Shown here one piece after another: positions 26,384 through 34,269 of a stretch of DNA of 64,000 nucleotides; position 1 is the stretch's first letter; the number at the start of each line of letters is the position of its first letter. The notes beneath the pieces were generated by a model. The model was not told the origin of the DNA, made no database searches, and saw nothing but the letters and a program-made list of their open reading frames with translations. Position numbers and translations under genes: made by a program. The stretch comes from Actinomycetota bacterium (GTDB taxonomy: Bacteria; Actinomycetota; Actinomycetes; Actinomycetales; Dermatophilaceae), in NCBI GenBank assembly GCA_020160805.1, contig JAIUPO010000015.1:1-64000 (forward strand). The letters run 5' to 3'.

Positions 26384-28378
26384 ATGCCCAAAGGCCAAAA
26401 CCTCGTCCTGCTGCTGATCTTCTTGCTGCTGCTCGGCGTGATCATCTGGTTGCTGCTCGGCTCTCGACGACGCCCGGACGCCCCGATCTCGCCTGCGCGG
26501 GAGGTCGATCCGGCGGCCGGCGCCGGGTCCGGGGCGTATGCGGATCCGGACGGCCTGTCTGCCGCTGCGGCGGCCACCGCGGGAGCGGGCGTCGCCGGTG
26601 TGGCCGGAGCCGGCGCGCTCGGCGCGGCGGCGTGGGAGGCCTCGCGAGGCGAGGACATGAACGAGCCGGTCGTCTCCGAGGTCGCCGATGTTGAGGCGCA
26701 CGAGGCGATGTCGGCCGAAGTACAGGCGAGCGACGAATCCCTGGCCGGGGCCGAATCTTTCGATGTCGGGGCCGATGGCGTGCTCCACGAGGCGCGGCTC
26801 GCGGACGACGAGGGCGATGCGGCCTTCCGGGCGGCCGAGGCCGAGGCATTGGAGGCCACGGACCGCGAATTCCCGATGCCCGACCTCAGTGGGGACGCCG
26901 ACGACTTCGACCTGCCGAAGGATGGCGGCCTGCCCGGGCTGACGACGCAGGATGGCGAACTGGCCTCGGAGGTTGACGGGCTGGCTGGAGATGGCACGGC
27001 GACGGGTGCGGACAGCGGCGCACTGCGCGCGGCCGAATTCGAGGGCGGACAGGCCCACGAGAGCCATGACGTCACTGCTGAGGTAGCGGCGGACGCTGAG
27101 GGTGCTCCGGACGTCATCGAGTCCGAGGGTTTCATTGGCGTGTCCGCAGCGGGCCTCGCCGCTGACGAAGCGGACGGTCACGTCGGGGCTGGCGCCGTCG
27201 ACGGCGACGTGAGCCTCGCGGATGACGCCGAGATCGACGCATCCGGCTTGGACGACGAAGGCTCGGCGGCGGCATACGCCGAGGTGGACGCCTCCGGTCT
27301 CGACGACGAGGCGGTCGGCATTGACGCTTCCGGCCTCGATGCGACGGATGCGGACGCGGACGACGACGGGCCCTTCATCGACGCCTCCGGCCTCGACGCC
27401 GAGGCGAGCGACGCCTCCATGACGGACGACGATGCCTCCGGCCTCGCCGCGAACAGCGCAGCCGAGGAGTATGCCGGCCGTGATGGCGCCATCGGTGACG
27501 GCCTGGCGGCGGACGCGACGTCTGCGTCCGCGGGTGCGGCGGATGTCGCGGCCGAGGCGCCTGCGGAGACTGCCGCGGATGCCGACGTGACCTGGGTCGA
27601 CGCTGCGGGCGACCGCGCCGACATCGAGGGCACCGCAACCGACGACGCGTCCGTGCCTGCGGAGGACTCGGTCGGTGACCTTTCCGGTGACGACTCGCTC
27701 GCCACGGATGGTGCGACCGGCGAGTTCTCGGACGATGCGGCTGACAGCGGGTCCTCGGCCGACGGCGCCGCGCTCGCGGCCGGTGCCGGGCTCGCGGCGG
27801 CCGCTACCGGCGTCGCGGGCGCGCATGCCCACGACGACCGCGGTGCTGCGCACGACGACCACGGTGCTGGGCAGGACGACCACGGCCATGACGAGGCTCA
27901 GGCAGCGGAGTCTGCGGATGCCGCGGGTGCGCTGGAGGCATCGGAAGGCGGCGGCCAGCATGCGAACGCGCCGGCCACCGAGCAGGGCGAGCACTGGGTC
28001 GCCAGTGGCGACTTCCAGGCGGATGCCGCAGCCGAAGGTGGTTGGGTCGCCGAGTCCGAGCAGGTCCGCGCGAGCGAGCACCACGACCTCGCGGCCGGGG
28101 CCGAGGTCTACGGCGAGTCCGATGAGGGTGGCGTGGTGACGACTCGGGATGGGGCGGCATACCACCAGCACGAGGTCCGCGATGGCGGCTGGAGCGTCGG
28201 CTCCGCCGCGCCGATCGAGGACGGCTGCCAGCCGCTCGGCCACCCGATCAAGGGCGTCTTCGCGCTGGGGATCTACCAGGTGCCGGGCTCGGACTGGTAC
28301 GACGCCACCGTCGCCGATGTGTGGTTCACCGACGAGACCGCCGCCCAGCGCGCGGGCTTCCGCCGCGGCGAGGGCTGA
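26384..28378 (+). CDS. Membrane-anchored acidic low-complexity protein with C-terminal conserved domain
   Basis: A 664-residue protein. One strong helix sits at the N-terminus (NLVLLLIFLLLLGVIIWLLL, residues 5-24), followed by SRRR, so the bulk faces the cytoplasm if positive-inside applies. About 550 residues of Asp/Glu/Ala/Gly-rich linker follow, containing DASGLD-type repeats (VDASGLDDE, IDASGLDA, four or five near residues 285-365) and a histidine-rich patch (AHDDRGAAHDDHG). The last 55 residues look globular: GHPIKGVFALGIYQVPGSDW then VADVWFTDETAAQRAGFR. That resembles the short actinobacterial domain labelled 'sunset' in some databases. CAGGAG precedes ATG 26384. Function unknown. Confidence 0.78.
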   Translation: MPKGQNLVLLLIFLLLLGVIIWLLLGSRRRPDAPISPAREVDPAAGAGSGAYADPDGLSAAAAATAGAGVAGVAGAGALGAAAWEASRGEDMNEPVVSEVADVEAHEAMSAEVQASDESLAGAESFDVGADGVLHEARLADDEGDAAFRAAEAEALEATDREFPMPDLSGDADDFDLPKDGGLPGLTTQDGELASEVDGLAGDGTATGADSGALRAAEFEGGQAHESHDVTAEVAADAEGAPDVIESEGFIGVSAAGLAADEADGHVGAGAVDGDVSLADDAEIDASGLDDEGSAAAYAEVDASGLDDEAVGIDASGLDATDADADDDGPFIDASGLDAEASDASMTDDDASGLAANSAAEEYAGRDGAIGDGLAADATSASAGAADVAAEAPAETAADADVTWVDAAGDRADIEGTATDDASVPAEDSVGDLSGDDSLATDGATGEFSDDAADSGSSADGAALAAGAGLAAAATGVAGAHAHDDRGAAHDDHGAGQDDHGHDEAQAAESADAAGALEASEGGGQHANAPATEQGEHWVASGDFQADAAAEGGWVAESEQVRASEHHDLAAGAEVYGESDEGGVVTTRDGAAYHQHEVRDGGWSVGSAAPIEDGCQPLGHPIKGVFALGIYQVPGSDWYDATVADVWFTDETAAQRAGFRRGEG

Positions 28379-28421
28379 CCGCCGCGATCCACCAATCGAC
28401 CGCGACCGCGATCTACCTAGT

Positions 28422-28473
28422 GACCTACCGCCTGGTTTTGGCTGTGATTACGGCCAAAACCAGGCGGTAGGTC
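28422..28473. terminator. 21-bp perfect hairpin
   Basis: The 340-bp gap 28379-28718 holds this hairpin, plus an ordinary leader for the next gene. Arms 28422-28442 and 28453-28473 are perfectly complementary (inner part CCTGGTTTTGGC / GCCAAAACCAGG) around a 10-base loop. It lies 44 bp after the acidic-protein stop and is followed by CGTCTTT, so it is probably a strong terminator. Confidence 0.7.
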
Positions 28474-28718
28474 CGTCTTTCGGAGCGGGGTTTGCGGATG
28501 GGAGCGGCCCTATAGTCCCGCTCGCGTTCACAAGGGCCGCTCGGCTCGCGGCGCCGAGCAGCGGAGGGTCCGTCTCTAGGGGCCTCGGCAAACCGCCGTG
28601 AGGTGCGCGGAGGCGCCCGGGTATGACGTGGCTCTCGCTCTGCGCGCGCCGGGGAAGAGATGGGCGTGACATAGGGTTGAGGAAAGAGTTACTCGCTGGT
28701 ATCAAGGAGAGAATCCAC

Positions 28719-28937
28719 ATGGCTCGTTATGACGTCAACACCACCACCATGGGCACCCTGCTCGACGACCCCGAAGTCGCGGCGATCATGGAGAAGCACG
28801 CCCCCGGCGTCACCTCGAATCCGATGATCGGCATGGTTCGCGGTATGTCCGCTGCCCAGGCGATCGGCATGGCCGGCGCGATGATCGGCGCCGACAAGAT
28901 CGAGGCCATTAAGGCCGAGATCGACGCGCTCGCCTGA
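28719..28937 (+). CDS. 72-residue conserved small helical protein
   Basis: Short protein MARYDVNTTTMGTLLDDP... with LDDPEVAAIMEKHAPGV, MIGMVRGMSAAQAIG and an IEAIKAEIDALA end. It looks like the small helical module also found appended to some beta-glucosidases and other enzymes (pattern: L-DPE--A---KH-PG ... GM). AAGGAGAG precedes ATG 28719 at ideal spacing, and the codon use matches the surrounding genes, supporting a real gene. It is followed by its own terminator. No catalytic residues are visible; the function is unknown. Confidence 0.7.
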   Translation: MARYDVNTTTMGTLLDDPEVAAIMEKHAPGVTSNPMIGMVRGMSAAQAIGMAGAMIGADKIEAIKAEIDALA

Positions 28938-29012
28938 CCCCACCCCAACCTCCGCGCCACCGCGCGGGCCCGGCCCGGACAGGGCTGGACATCCGGCCTC
29001 GGCTGGACCTCG

Positions 29013-29054
29013 GCGCCGCCGCGCGCACCCGACCCGGGTGTTGCGCGGCGGCGC
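29013..29054 (+). terminator. Terminator after the 72-residue gene
   Basis: GCGCCGCCGCGC (29013-29024) pairs with GCGCGGCGGCGC (29043-29054). An inner CACCCG/CGGGTG stem leaves a three-base loop, and TGTCTTT follows. Confidence 0.75.
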
Positions 29055-29154
29055 TGTCTTTGGCCAGAGGCGTCCGCCCACCGGGAAGAAAGTTGCCCGG
29101 AGCGGCGTTTGCATGGGATAGTTGAAACTGCAAGGACTATTCCAGGAAGTGATT

Positions 29155-30132
29155 ATGCCCGCCATCAGCGTTCCCGATCTCGCCGTTCTGCCCCGGGTCG
29201 CGCCCCTCGCGCCGACCGCCATGCAGCGCCGGGTCGTGTCGATCACGAACGCTCCCAGCGGCTTCGAGGGCGAGGGCTTCCCGGTCAAGCGGGCCTTCGC
29301 CGGCATCGACCTGGCGCACCTCGACCCGTTCATCATGATGGATGAGATGGGCGAGGTGGACTATGCACCGGGAGAGCCCAAGGGCACACCGTGGCACCCG
29401 CACCGTGGCTTCGAGACCGTCACCTACATCATGGACGGCTCCTTCATCCACCAGGACAGCCATGGCGGCGGCGGCAGCATCACTAATGGCGACACCCAGT
29501 GGATGACCGCGGGCTCCGGCCTGCTGCATATCGAGACCCCGCCCGAGGAGCTCGTGATGTCCGGCGGGCTTTTCCACGGCCTGCAACTGTGGGTCAACCT
29601 CCCGCGCGCGCAGAAGCTCGTGACCCCGCGCTATCAGGACCTGCGCGCCGACGCCTCCGCACTGTTCAGTTCGGCCGACGGTGCGAGCATGGTGCGGCTC
29701 ATCGCCGGTGATCTCGGCGGCCACCGCGGCCCCGGCTCGACCTACAGTCCCATGGTCATGGCGCACGCCACGATCGCCCCGGGGGCAACCCTGGAACTGC
29801 CGTGGCGCACCGACTTCAACTCACTCGTGTATGTCATGAGCGGGGTCGGCACGGTCGGTCCCGATGGCACCGCGATTCGTGCCGGCCAGAGCGCCGTGCT
29901 CGACCGCGGTGATGCGCTGCGCGTCGCCGCGACCGACCGCCCGGACACCAAGGGCCAGCGCGGCATGGAAGTCATTCTGTTGGGCGGCAAGCCGATTCGC
30001 GAGCCGGTCGCGTGGGCCGGCCCGTTCGTCATGAACACCAAGGCCGAGGTCATGCAGGCCTTCGAGGACTACCAGCGCGGCGCCTTCGGGCGCGAACTGC
30101 CCCACCTCGGGGCGTCCCAGCTCGCCGGCTGA
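29155..30132 (+). CDS. Pirin-family bicupin protein
   Basis: A 325-residue pirin. The N-terminal cupin has the metal motif HPHRGFETVTYIMDG and a second part ending LLHIETPPEE. The C-terminal half begins near LIAGDLGGHRGPGSTYSP, typical of the family. Pirins are iron-binding cytoplasmic proteins; some act as quercetin dioxygenases and others as redox-sensing regulatory partners, and the sequence does not decide between these. CCAGGAAG precedes ATG 29155. It stands alone between a terminator and the convergent hemerythrin gene. Confidence 0.92.
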   Translation: MPAISVPDLAVLPRVAPLAPTAMQRRVVSITNAPSGFEGEGFPVKRAFAGIDLAHLDPFIMMDEMGEVDYAPGEPKGTPWHPHRGFETVTYIMDGSFIHQDSHGGGGSITNGDTQWMTAGSGLLHIETPPEELVMSGGLFHGLQLWVNLPRAQKLVTPRYQDLRADASALFSSADGASMVRLIAGDLGGHRGPGSTYSPMVMAHATIAPGATLELPWRTDFNSLVYVMSGVGTVGPDGTAIRAGQSAVLDRGDALRVAATDRPDTKGQRGMEVILLGGKPIREPVAWAGPFVMNTKAEVMQAFEDYQRGAFGRELPHLGASQLAG

Positions 30133-30180
30133 GGTGCGCTGGCGCGCCGTCGGAACCGGGCACATGACGTAGCCACAGGG

Positions 30181-30618
30181 CTATGACGCGCCATCGGTCA
30201 GGGCGACGACGCGCTCCCAGTCCTCGCCGCTGATCGCAATATTGGCGGCGGGGAAGAGCCCGTTGTCCTCTCGATCGATATGCCGGTGCAGGAGCAGCTC
30301 GAACTCCTCGAAGCCCTCGAACCACCCGTCCGCGAGGCGGTCCAGCAGATCGTCGAGCAAGGCGTGTTCCGAGCACAGGCTCCCGATGTGCTCGGTGAAG
30401 ACGTCGTCCTCCGCGAGCACCGCGAAGAGTCCGACTTCCTCGGCCTGGGTATGCGGATGCAGCAGCCCGGCCATCACGGCTACAGCAGCCTCGGCGCGTT
30501 CCGCCTCTCGCTCATGGCACGCCGCACGCAGGTCGGTTAGCGCGTTGATGATCTCGACATGCTCGTCCATGAACCGGCCGATGATCGAGTTGGCCGAGCA
30601 GCCGCAGTAGGAGCACAT
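30181..30618 (-). CDS. Hemerythrin-like protein with N-terminal cysteine motif
   Basis: A 145-residue four-helix HHE protein. Iron-ligand candidates are in FMDEHVEI, LLHPHTQAEEVGLF, LCSEHALLDDLL and LLHRHIDREDNGLF. The N-terminus MCSYCGCS holds three cysteines. It is the last gene of the nitrate-reductase operon, 3 bp after the cupin gene. Di-iron hemerythrin proteins such as NorA/YtfE bind or respond to nitric oxide and help repair Fe-S centres. A role in coping with NO made during nitrate respiration is inferred from position. Confidence 0.85.
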   Translation of the reverse strand: MCSYCGCSANSIIGRFMDEHVEIINALTDLRAACHEREAERAEAAVAVMAGLLHPHTQAEEVGLFAVLAEDDVFTEHIGSLCSEHALLDDLLDRLADGWFEGFEEFELLLHRHIDREDNGLFPAANIAISGEDWERVVALTDGAS

Positions 30619-30621
30619 CCC

Positions 30622-30996
30622 TCAGCCGGACAGGGCGACCGTCAGCAGGAAGGCGGAGTCTTCCAGCGCGTCGACGGCATGCCGCTCCGGGGGGATGGCG
30701 ACGACCTGGCCCGCCGAGACAAACCACTCGGCGGCGTCCCCGGCATACAACCGGATCCGGCCGCGGAGCACGTGCAGGGTCGCCGCAGGCGGCGAGGCAT
30801 GCTCGGCGAGCCCGCCGCCGGCGAGAATCGCCATCAGGACCGCGCGCTGCTTGGTCCCGTGTATGACGAGCCGGCTCGCCTTGCGCTGCAGGTCGTTTCG
30901 CGCAGCGTCGAGGAGTTCGTCAGCGAGGGCGGAGAGGTCAAAGACGCCCTCCTGCTGCTCACCGAGTTCGCCGCCCTGCCAGGGTTCGGGAGTCAT
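30622..30996 (-). CDS. Small cupin protein of the nar operon
   Basis: A 124-residue protein beginning MTPEPWQGGELGEQQEGVF. The first ~45 residues are helical (DLSALADELLDAARNDLQRK). A cupin barrel follows (GGGLAEHASPPAATLHVLRG, VSAGQVVAIPPERHAVDALE). The start ATG 30996 overlaps the narI stop (ATGA), so it is part of the nar operon; the hemerythrin follows 3 bp later. One histidine in EHASPPAATLHV and one in PPERHAV could bind metal. Cupins of this kind accompany nitrate/nitrite stress genes in some actinomycetes, but no precise role can be given. Confidence 0.75.
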   Translation of the reverse strand: MTPEPWQGGELGEQQEGVFDLSALADELLDAARNDLQRKASRLVIHGTKQRAVLMAILAGGGLAEHASPPAATLHVLRGRIRLYAGDAAEWFVSAGQVVAIPPERHAVDALEDSAFLLTVALSG

Positions 30997-31754
30997 GACT
31001 TGCCTTTCGTCGGGGCGCTGCTGAGCTCCGGCTTGTCCCAGCCGCGCTGCGGGGCGCGACTGCCGCCGGCCGCTTGCTTGTCGCGACTGCGGTAGACGAT
31101 GTAGGGCCGGTTGAGGTAGCCGATGGGGGCGCTGAAGACGTGCACCAGGCGGGTGAACGGCCACATGGCGAACAGCAGGAAGGCGAGCACCGCATGCACC
31201 TTGAAGCCGAGTGGTGCCGCGGCCATCAGGTCGACATCGGGGCGCATCTCGAAGATGCTCCGGAACCACGGGGAGACGCCGTCGCGGTAGTTGTAGTGGC
31301 CACCGAAGGAGAGCAGGCTGCCGGCGATGGTGTTCCAGATGCCGAGGAGAATGACCGCGCCGAGCACGAGGTACATGACCTTGTCGTTGGTGGTCGTCGC
31401 GCTGAAGACCGGGCCGGTCGTGCGGCGGCGATACACGAGGATCGCCAAGCCGACGACGGCCGCGACGCCCGCCGGGATGCCGCCCACGAGCGCGAGCACG
31501 TGGTAGGCCTCGCGGGAGAGACCGATGGCGTCGGTCCACTTCTGCGGGATAAGTAGGCCGAGGATATGGCCGCCGACGACACCGAGCATGCCGAAGTGGA
31601 AGAGCGGGCTGCCGATGCGCAGGAGGCGGTCTTCATACAACTGACTGCTGCGGGTGGTCCACCCGAACTTGTCGTAGCGGTAGCGCCAGACGTGGCCGAC
31701 GACGAAGACGGCCAGACACAAATAGGGGAAGATCCCGAAGAGGAAGCGGTTCAT
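30993..31754 (-). CDS. narI: Respiratory nitrate reductase, gamma subunit (cytochrome b)
   Basis: A 253-residue membrane subunit with five helices. The haem-ligand histidines are in LFHFGMLGVVGGHILG and FKVHAVLAFLLF...TRLVHVFSAP, matching the NarI pattern of paired ligands in helices 2 and 5. It takes electrons from quinol to the NarH iron-sulfur chain and anchors NarGH to the inner face of the membrane. The start overlaps the narJ stop and its stop overlaps the cupin start, both ATGA. A charged tail of about 25 residues follows the last helix. Confidence 0.96.
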   Translation of the reverse strand: MNRFLFGIFPYLCLAVFVVGHVWRYRYDKFGWTTRSSQLYEDRLLRIGSPLFHFGMLGVVGGHILGLLIPQKWTDAIGLSREAYHVLALVGGIPAGVAAVVGLAILVYRRRTTGPVFSATTTNDKVMYLVLGAVILLGIWNTIAGSLLSFGGHYNYRDGVSPWFRSIFEMRPDVDLMAAAPLGFKVHAVLAFLLFAMWPFTRLVHVFSAPIGYLNRPYIVYRSRDKQAAGGSRAPQRGWDKPELSSAPTKGKS

Positions 31755-32533
31755 CGCGGGGCTCCTACGGTCGACGGCGACGAAGGAGCCTTGTCGACCG
31801 GATAGATCGGTATGGGCGAGCGCAGCGAATTCGGCGCTCCTGGGGGGAGCATGGGGGGCGGAGCCCCCCATGGATTGGGATTCAGGCGCGGGTCGATGGC
31901 GTAGCCCGGCAAGTCGAGGCCGACCTGCTCACTCGGTGGGCCCTCGGCGATGAGGCGGGCCAGTGCTTCCTCGTCGGTGCCGTCGAGGACCGGCAGGGTC
32001 GCCCGAAGCGACTCGACCGCCGGGAGCCATGGAGAACTCTTGGCGTTGAGTGCGCGCTGCAGCAGTTCGATGCCGACTCGGTTGTCGCACAAGAGTTTCC
32101 AGGCGGTGTCGAGGTCGTGCGCCGCACCAAACTCCAGCAAGACGCAGAGGTGGTCGGGCAGCTCACGGTCATCCATCTCGACGCCGGCGCTGCGGTATGC
32201 CTGCTTGAACCGGATCAGTTCCACGCCCCGCTTGCGGGTGTCGCCGCAGGTGTAATAGGTCAAGTGCAGGGCGCACCGGCGGGTGACGTCGAAGGTGTCG
32301 ATATAAGCCGACTGCACCTGTTGCAAAGGCCTGGACTCCAAGTGCTCCAGCACGGCCCGCAGCGGGTCGGCAACGGCCGATGGGGCATCGGCCAGGGCGT
32401 CGCGCAGGGTCGGCAGCAGCTCGATCAGCCGCTCGTCGGGATAGTCCAGCAGCAACGAGGTGACCTGCCAGGACGTGCGAATATCGCTTCGGGACAGGGA
32501 CGGCGAGCTGCGCCGGTGGCGGCGCCAGATCAT
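31751..32533 (-). CDS. narJ: Nitrate reductase assembly chaperone (delta)
   Basis: A 260-residue NarJ. The helical core includes LLDYPDERLIELLPTLRDAL, the conserved YIDTFDVTRRCALHLTYYTCGDTRKRG and LCVLLEFGA. It helps insert the molybdenum cofactor and the FS0 cluster into NarG and is not part of the final enzyme. The Pro-rich tail of roughly 45 residues (NPNPWGAPPPMLPPG) is longer than in E. coli; its DNA holds a perfect G-rich hairpin. ATGA overlaps with narH and narI at both ends show a tightly coupled operon. Confidence 0.95.
   Translation of the reverse strand: MIWRRHRRSSPSLSRSDIRTSWQVTSLLLDYPDERLIELLPTLRDALADAPSAVADPLRAVLEHLESRPLQQVQSAYIDTFDVTRRCALHLTYYTCGDTRKRGVELIRFKQAYRSAGVEMDDRELPDHLCVLLEFGAAHDLDTAWKLLCDNRVGIELLQRALNAKSSPWLPAVESLRATLPVLDGTDEEALARLIAEGPPSEQVGLDLPGYAIDPRLNPNPWGAPPPMLPPGAPNSLRSPIPIYPVDKAPSSPSTVGAPR
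31850..31872. repeat. Perfect hairpin inside the 3' end of narJ
   Basis: CATGGGGGGC (31850-31859) and GCCCCCCATG (31863-31872) pair perfectly around a three-base loop, inside the coding part for the Pro-rich NarJ tail, about 100 bp before narI. It could modulate mRNA stability or translation at the narJ/narI boundary. Confidence 0.6.
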
Positions 32534-34200
32534 TTCGGCGTCCCCGTCTTGTCGCCGGGGAAGATGCCATCCGGCATCCCCTTGCCGTCCCAGTTCAGCA
32601 GGTTGAGGCGGCCGCGCAGCGGGTTCTCCACCGGCAGGTCGTCGAGCGAATCGGCGGTCTGAGCTTCCTTCAACACTCGAAGGTTCTCGACCGCGACCGG
32701 AGTCAGGCCGCCCGTGCCGGAGCCCTCGCCGAAGGCCGCGGACTGGCCGCCGCCATATTCGCTGACGGGGCAGTCGGTCGCCAACTCTTCGAGGGCGTGC
32801 GCCTGCTCGACGTGCGCGGTCGGGATGACGTAGCGGTCCGCATACTTCGCAATCGCGAGCAGTCGGAACATTTCGTACATCGACTCGGCCGTCATGCCGA
32901 CGGCTTCCGCGATCTCTTCGTTCGGATCGCGGCCGAGGTTGATATCGCGCATGAAGGACCGCATCGCGGCGAGCTTCTTCAGGACACCATTGACCGGTGC
33001 GACATCGCCCGCGGTGAAGAGGTTGGCGAGGTATTCGACGGGGATGCGGAGGGTGTCGATCGCCGCGAAGAGGTTGGCCTGGTCCTCGGCGTCGTGGCCG
33101 GTGTCCTTGATGACATCGACGACCGGCGAGAGCGGCGGGATGTACCACACCATCGGCATCGTGCGGTATTCCGGGTGCAGCGGCAGGGCGACCTGGTAGT
33201 CCAGGATCAGGCGCTTGACCGGAGACCTGCGCGCTGCCTCGATCCAGTCGCCCGGGATGCCCGCCTGCTCGGCCGCGCGACGCACCTGCGGGTCCTCGGG
33301 GTCGAGGAAGACGCCGCGCTGGGCGGCATACAGATCGTGCTCGTTCTCGACGCTCGCGGCGTCGAGGACGGCGTCTGCGTCATAGAGCATCAGGCCGATG
33401 TAGCGCAGTCGGCCGACGCAGGTCTCGGAGCAGACGGTCGGGATGCCGACCTCGATGCGGGGGTAGCAGAAGGTGCACTTCTCGGCTTTGCCGGTCTTGT
33501 GGTTGAAGTAGATCTTCTTGTAGGGGCAGCCGCTGATGCACATGCGCCAGCCGCGGCACTTCTCCTGGTCGACCAGGACGATGCCGTCTTCGGCGCGCTT
33601 GTAGATCGCCCCGCTGGGGCACGAGGCCGCACACGAGGGGTTGAGGCAGTGCTCGCAGATGCGGGGCAGGTAGAACATGAAGGTCTGCTCGAACTCGAAC
33701 TTGACCTTGTCCTCGATGCCCTTGAGCATCACATCCTTCGGGCCGTATTGCGTGGCCCCGCCTAGGTCGTCATCCCAGTTCGCCGACCAGGTGACATTCA
33801 TCGGCTTGCCGGAGATCAGCGACATCGGGCGAGCGACCGGAAACTGTTGCTGCCGAGGGGCATTCAGAAGCGTTTCGTAGTCGTAGGTCCACGGTTCGTA
33901 GTAGTCGTCGATGCTCGGCATCTTGGGATTGGAGAAGATGTTGAGCAGCTTCTTGACGCGCCCGCCGGCTCGCAGAGTCAGCCGCCCGTTGGGCTTGCGC
34001 ACCCAGCCGCCCTGCCACTCCTCCTGGTCCTCGTAACGCCGCGGATAGCCCAGGCCGGGCCGGGTCTCGACATTGTTGAACCAGACATATTCCATGCCGG
34101 TGCGATTGGTCCACGCCTGCTTGCAGGTGACCGAGCAGGTGTGACACCCGATGCATTTGTCGAGGTTCATCACCATCGCCATCTGGGCCATGACGCGCAT
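32530..34200 (-). CDS. narH: Respiratory nitrate reductase, beta subunit (Fe-S)
   Basis: A 556-residue subunit with four cysteine groups: CIGCHTCSVTCKQAW, CEHCLNPSCAASCPSG, CRGWRMCISGCPYKKIYF and KCTFCYPRIE...CSETCVGRLRYIG. The Trp in CRGWRMC marks the [3Fe-4S] site, as in classical NarH. It relays electrons from NarI haems to NarG. I chose ATG 34200 (MRVMAQMAMVMNLDKC), with a GAAAGGCAGG stretch upstream; ATG 34191 is possible. It follows narG after 69 bp that carry a repeated palindromic element. Confidence 0.97.
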   Translation of the reverse strand: MRVMAQMAMVMNLDKCIGCHTCSVTCKQAWTNRTGMEYVWFNNVETRPGLGYPRRYEDQEEWQGGWVRKPNGRLTLRAGGRVKKLLNIFSNPKMPSIDDYYEPWTYDYETLLNAPRQQQFPVARPMSLISGKPMNVTWSANWDDDLGGATQYGPKDVMLKGIEDKVKFEFEQTFMFYLPRICEHCLNPSCAASCPSGAIYKRAEDGIVLVDQEKCRGWRMCISGCPYKKIYFNHKTGKAEKCTFCYPRIEVGIPTVCSETCVGRLRYIGLMLYDADAVLDAASVENEHDLYAAQRGVFLDPEDPQVRRAAEQAGIPGDWIEAARRSPVKRLILDYQVALPLHPEYRTMPMVWYIPPLSPVVDVIKDTGHDAEDQANLFAAIDTLRIPVEYLANLFTAGDVAPVNGVLKKLAAMRSFMRDINLGRDPNEEIAEAVGMTAESMYEMFRLLAIAKYADRYVIPTAHVEQAHALEELATDCPVSEYGGGQSAAFGEGSGTGGLTPVAVENLRVLKEAQTADSLDDLPVENPLRGRLNLLNWDGKGMPDGIFPGDKTGTPK

Positions 34201-34220
34201 CAGAGTGCCTGCCTTTCGGG

Positions 34221-34260
34221 GTCCTCGCGAAGTATCGGAGCGAAGCAAAGAACTTCGTGG
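34221..34260 (-). repeat. Intergenic palindromic element, copy A (narG-narH gap)
   Basis: Read on the minus strand it starts CCACGAAGTTCT and ends GATACTTCGCGAGGAC, with CGAAGT/ACTTCG able to pair. The same two ends occur at 42914-42959 with a different middle. It fills most of the 69-bp gap between narG and narH. Confidence 0.75.
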
Positions 34261-34269
34261 GGGGCCATG

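Noticed and set aside
27230-27460. DASGLD-encoding stretch as a DNA tandem repeat or CRISPR-like array
   Set aside because: The repeats vary in length and spacing and keep the reading frame; they are protein-level repeats inside one gene.
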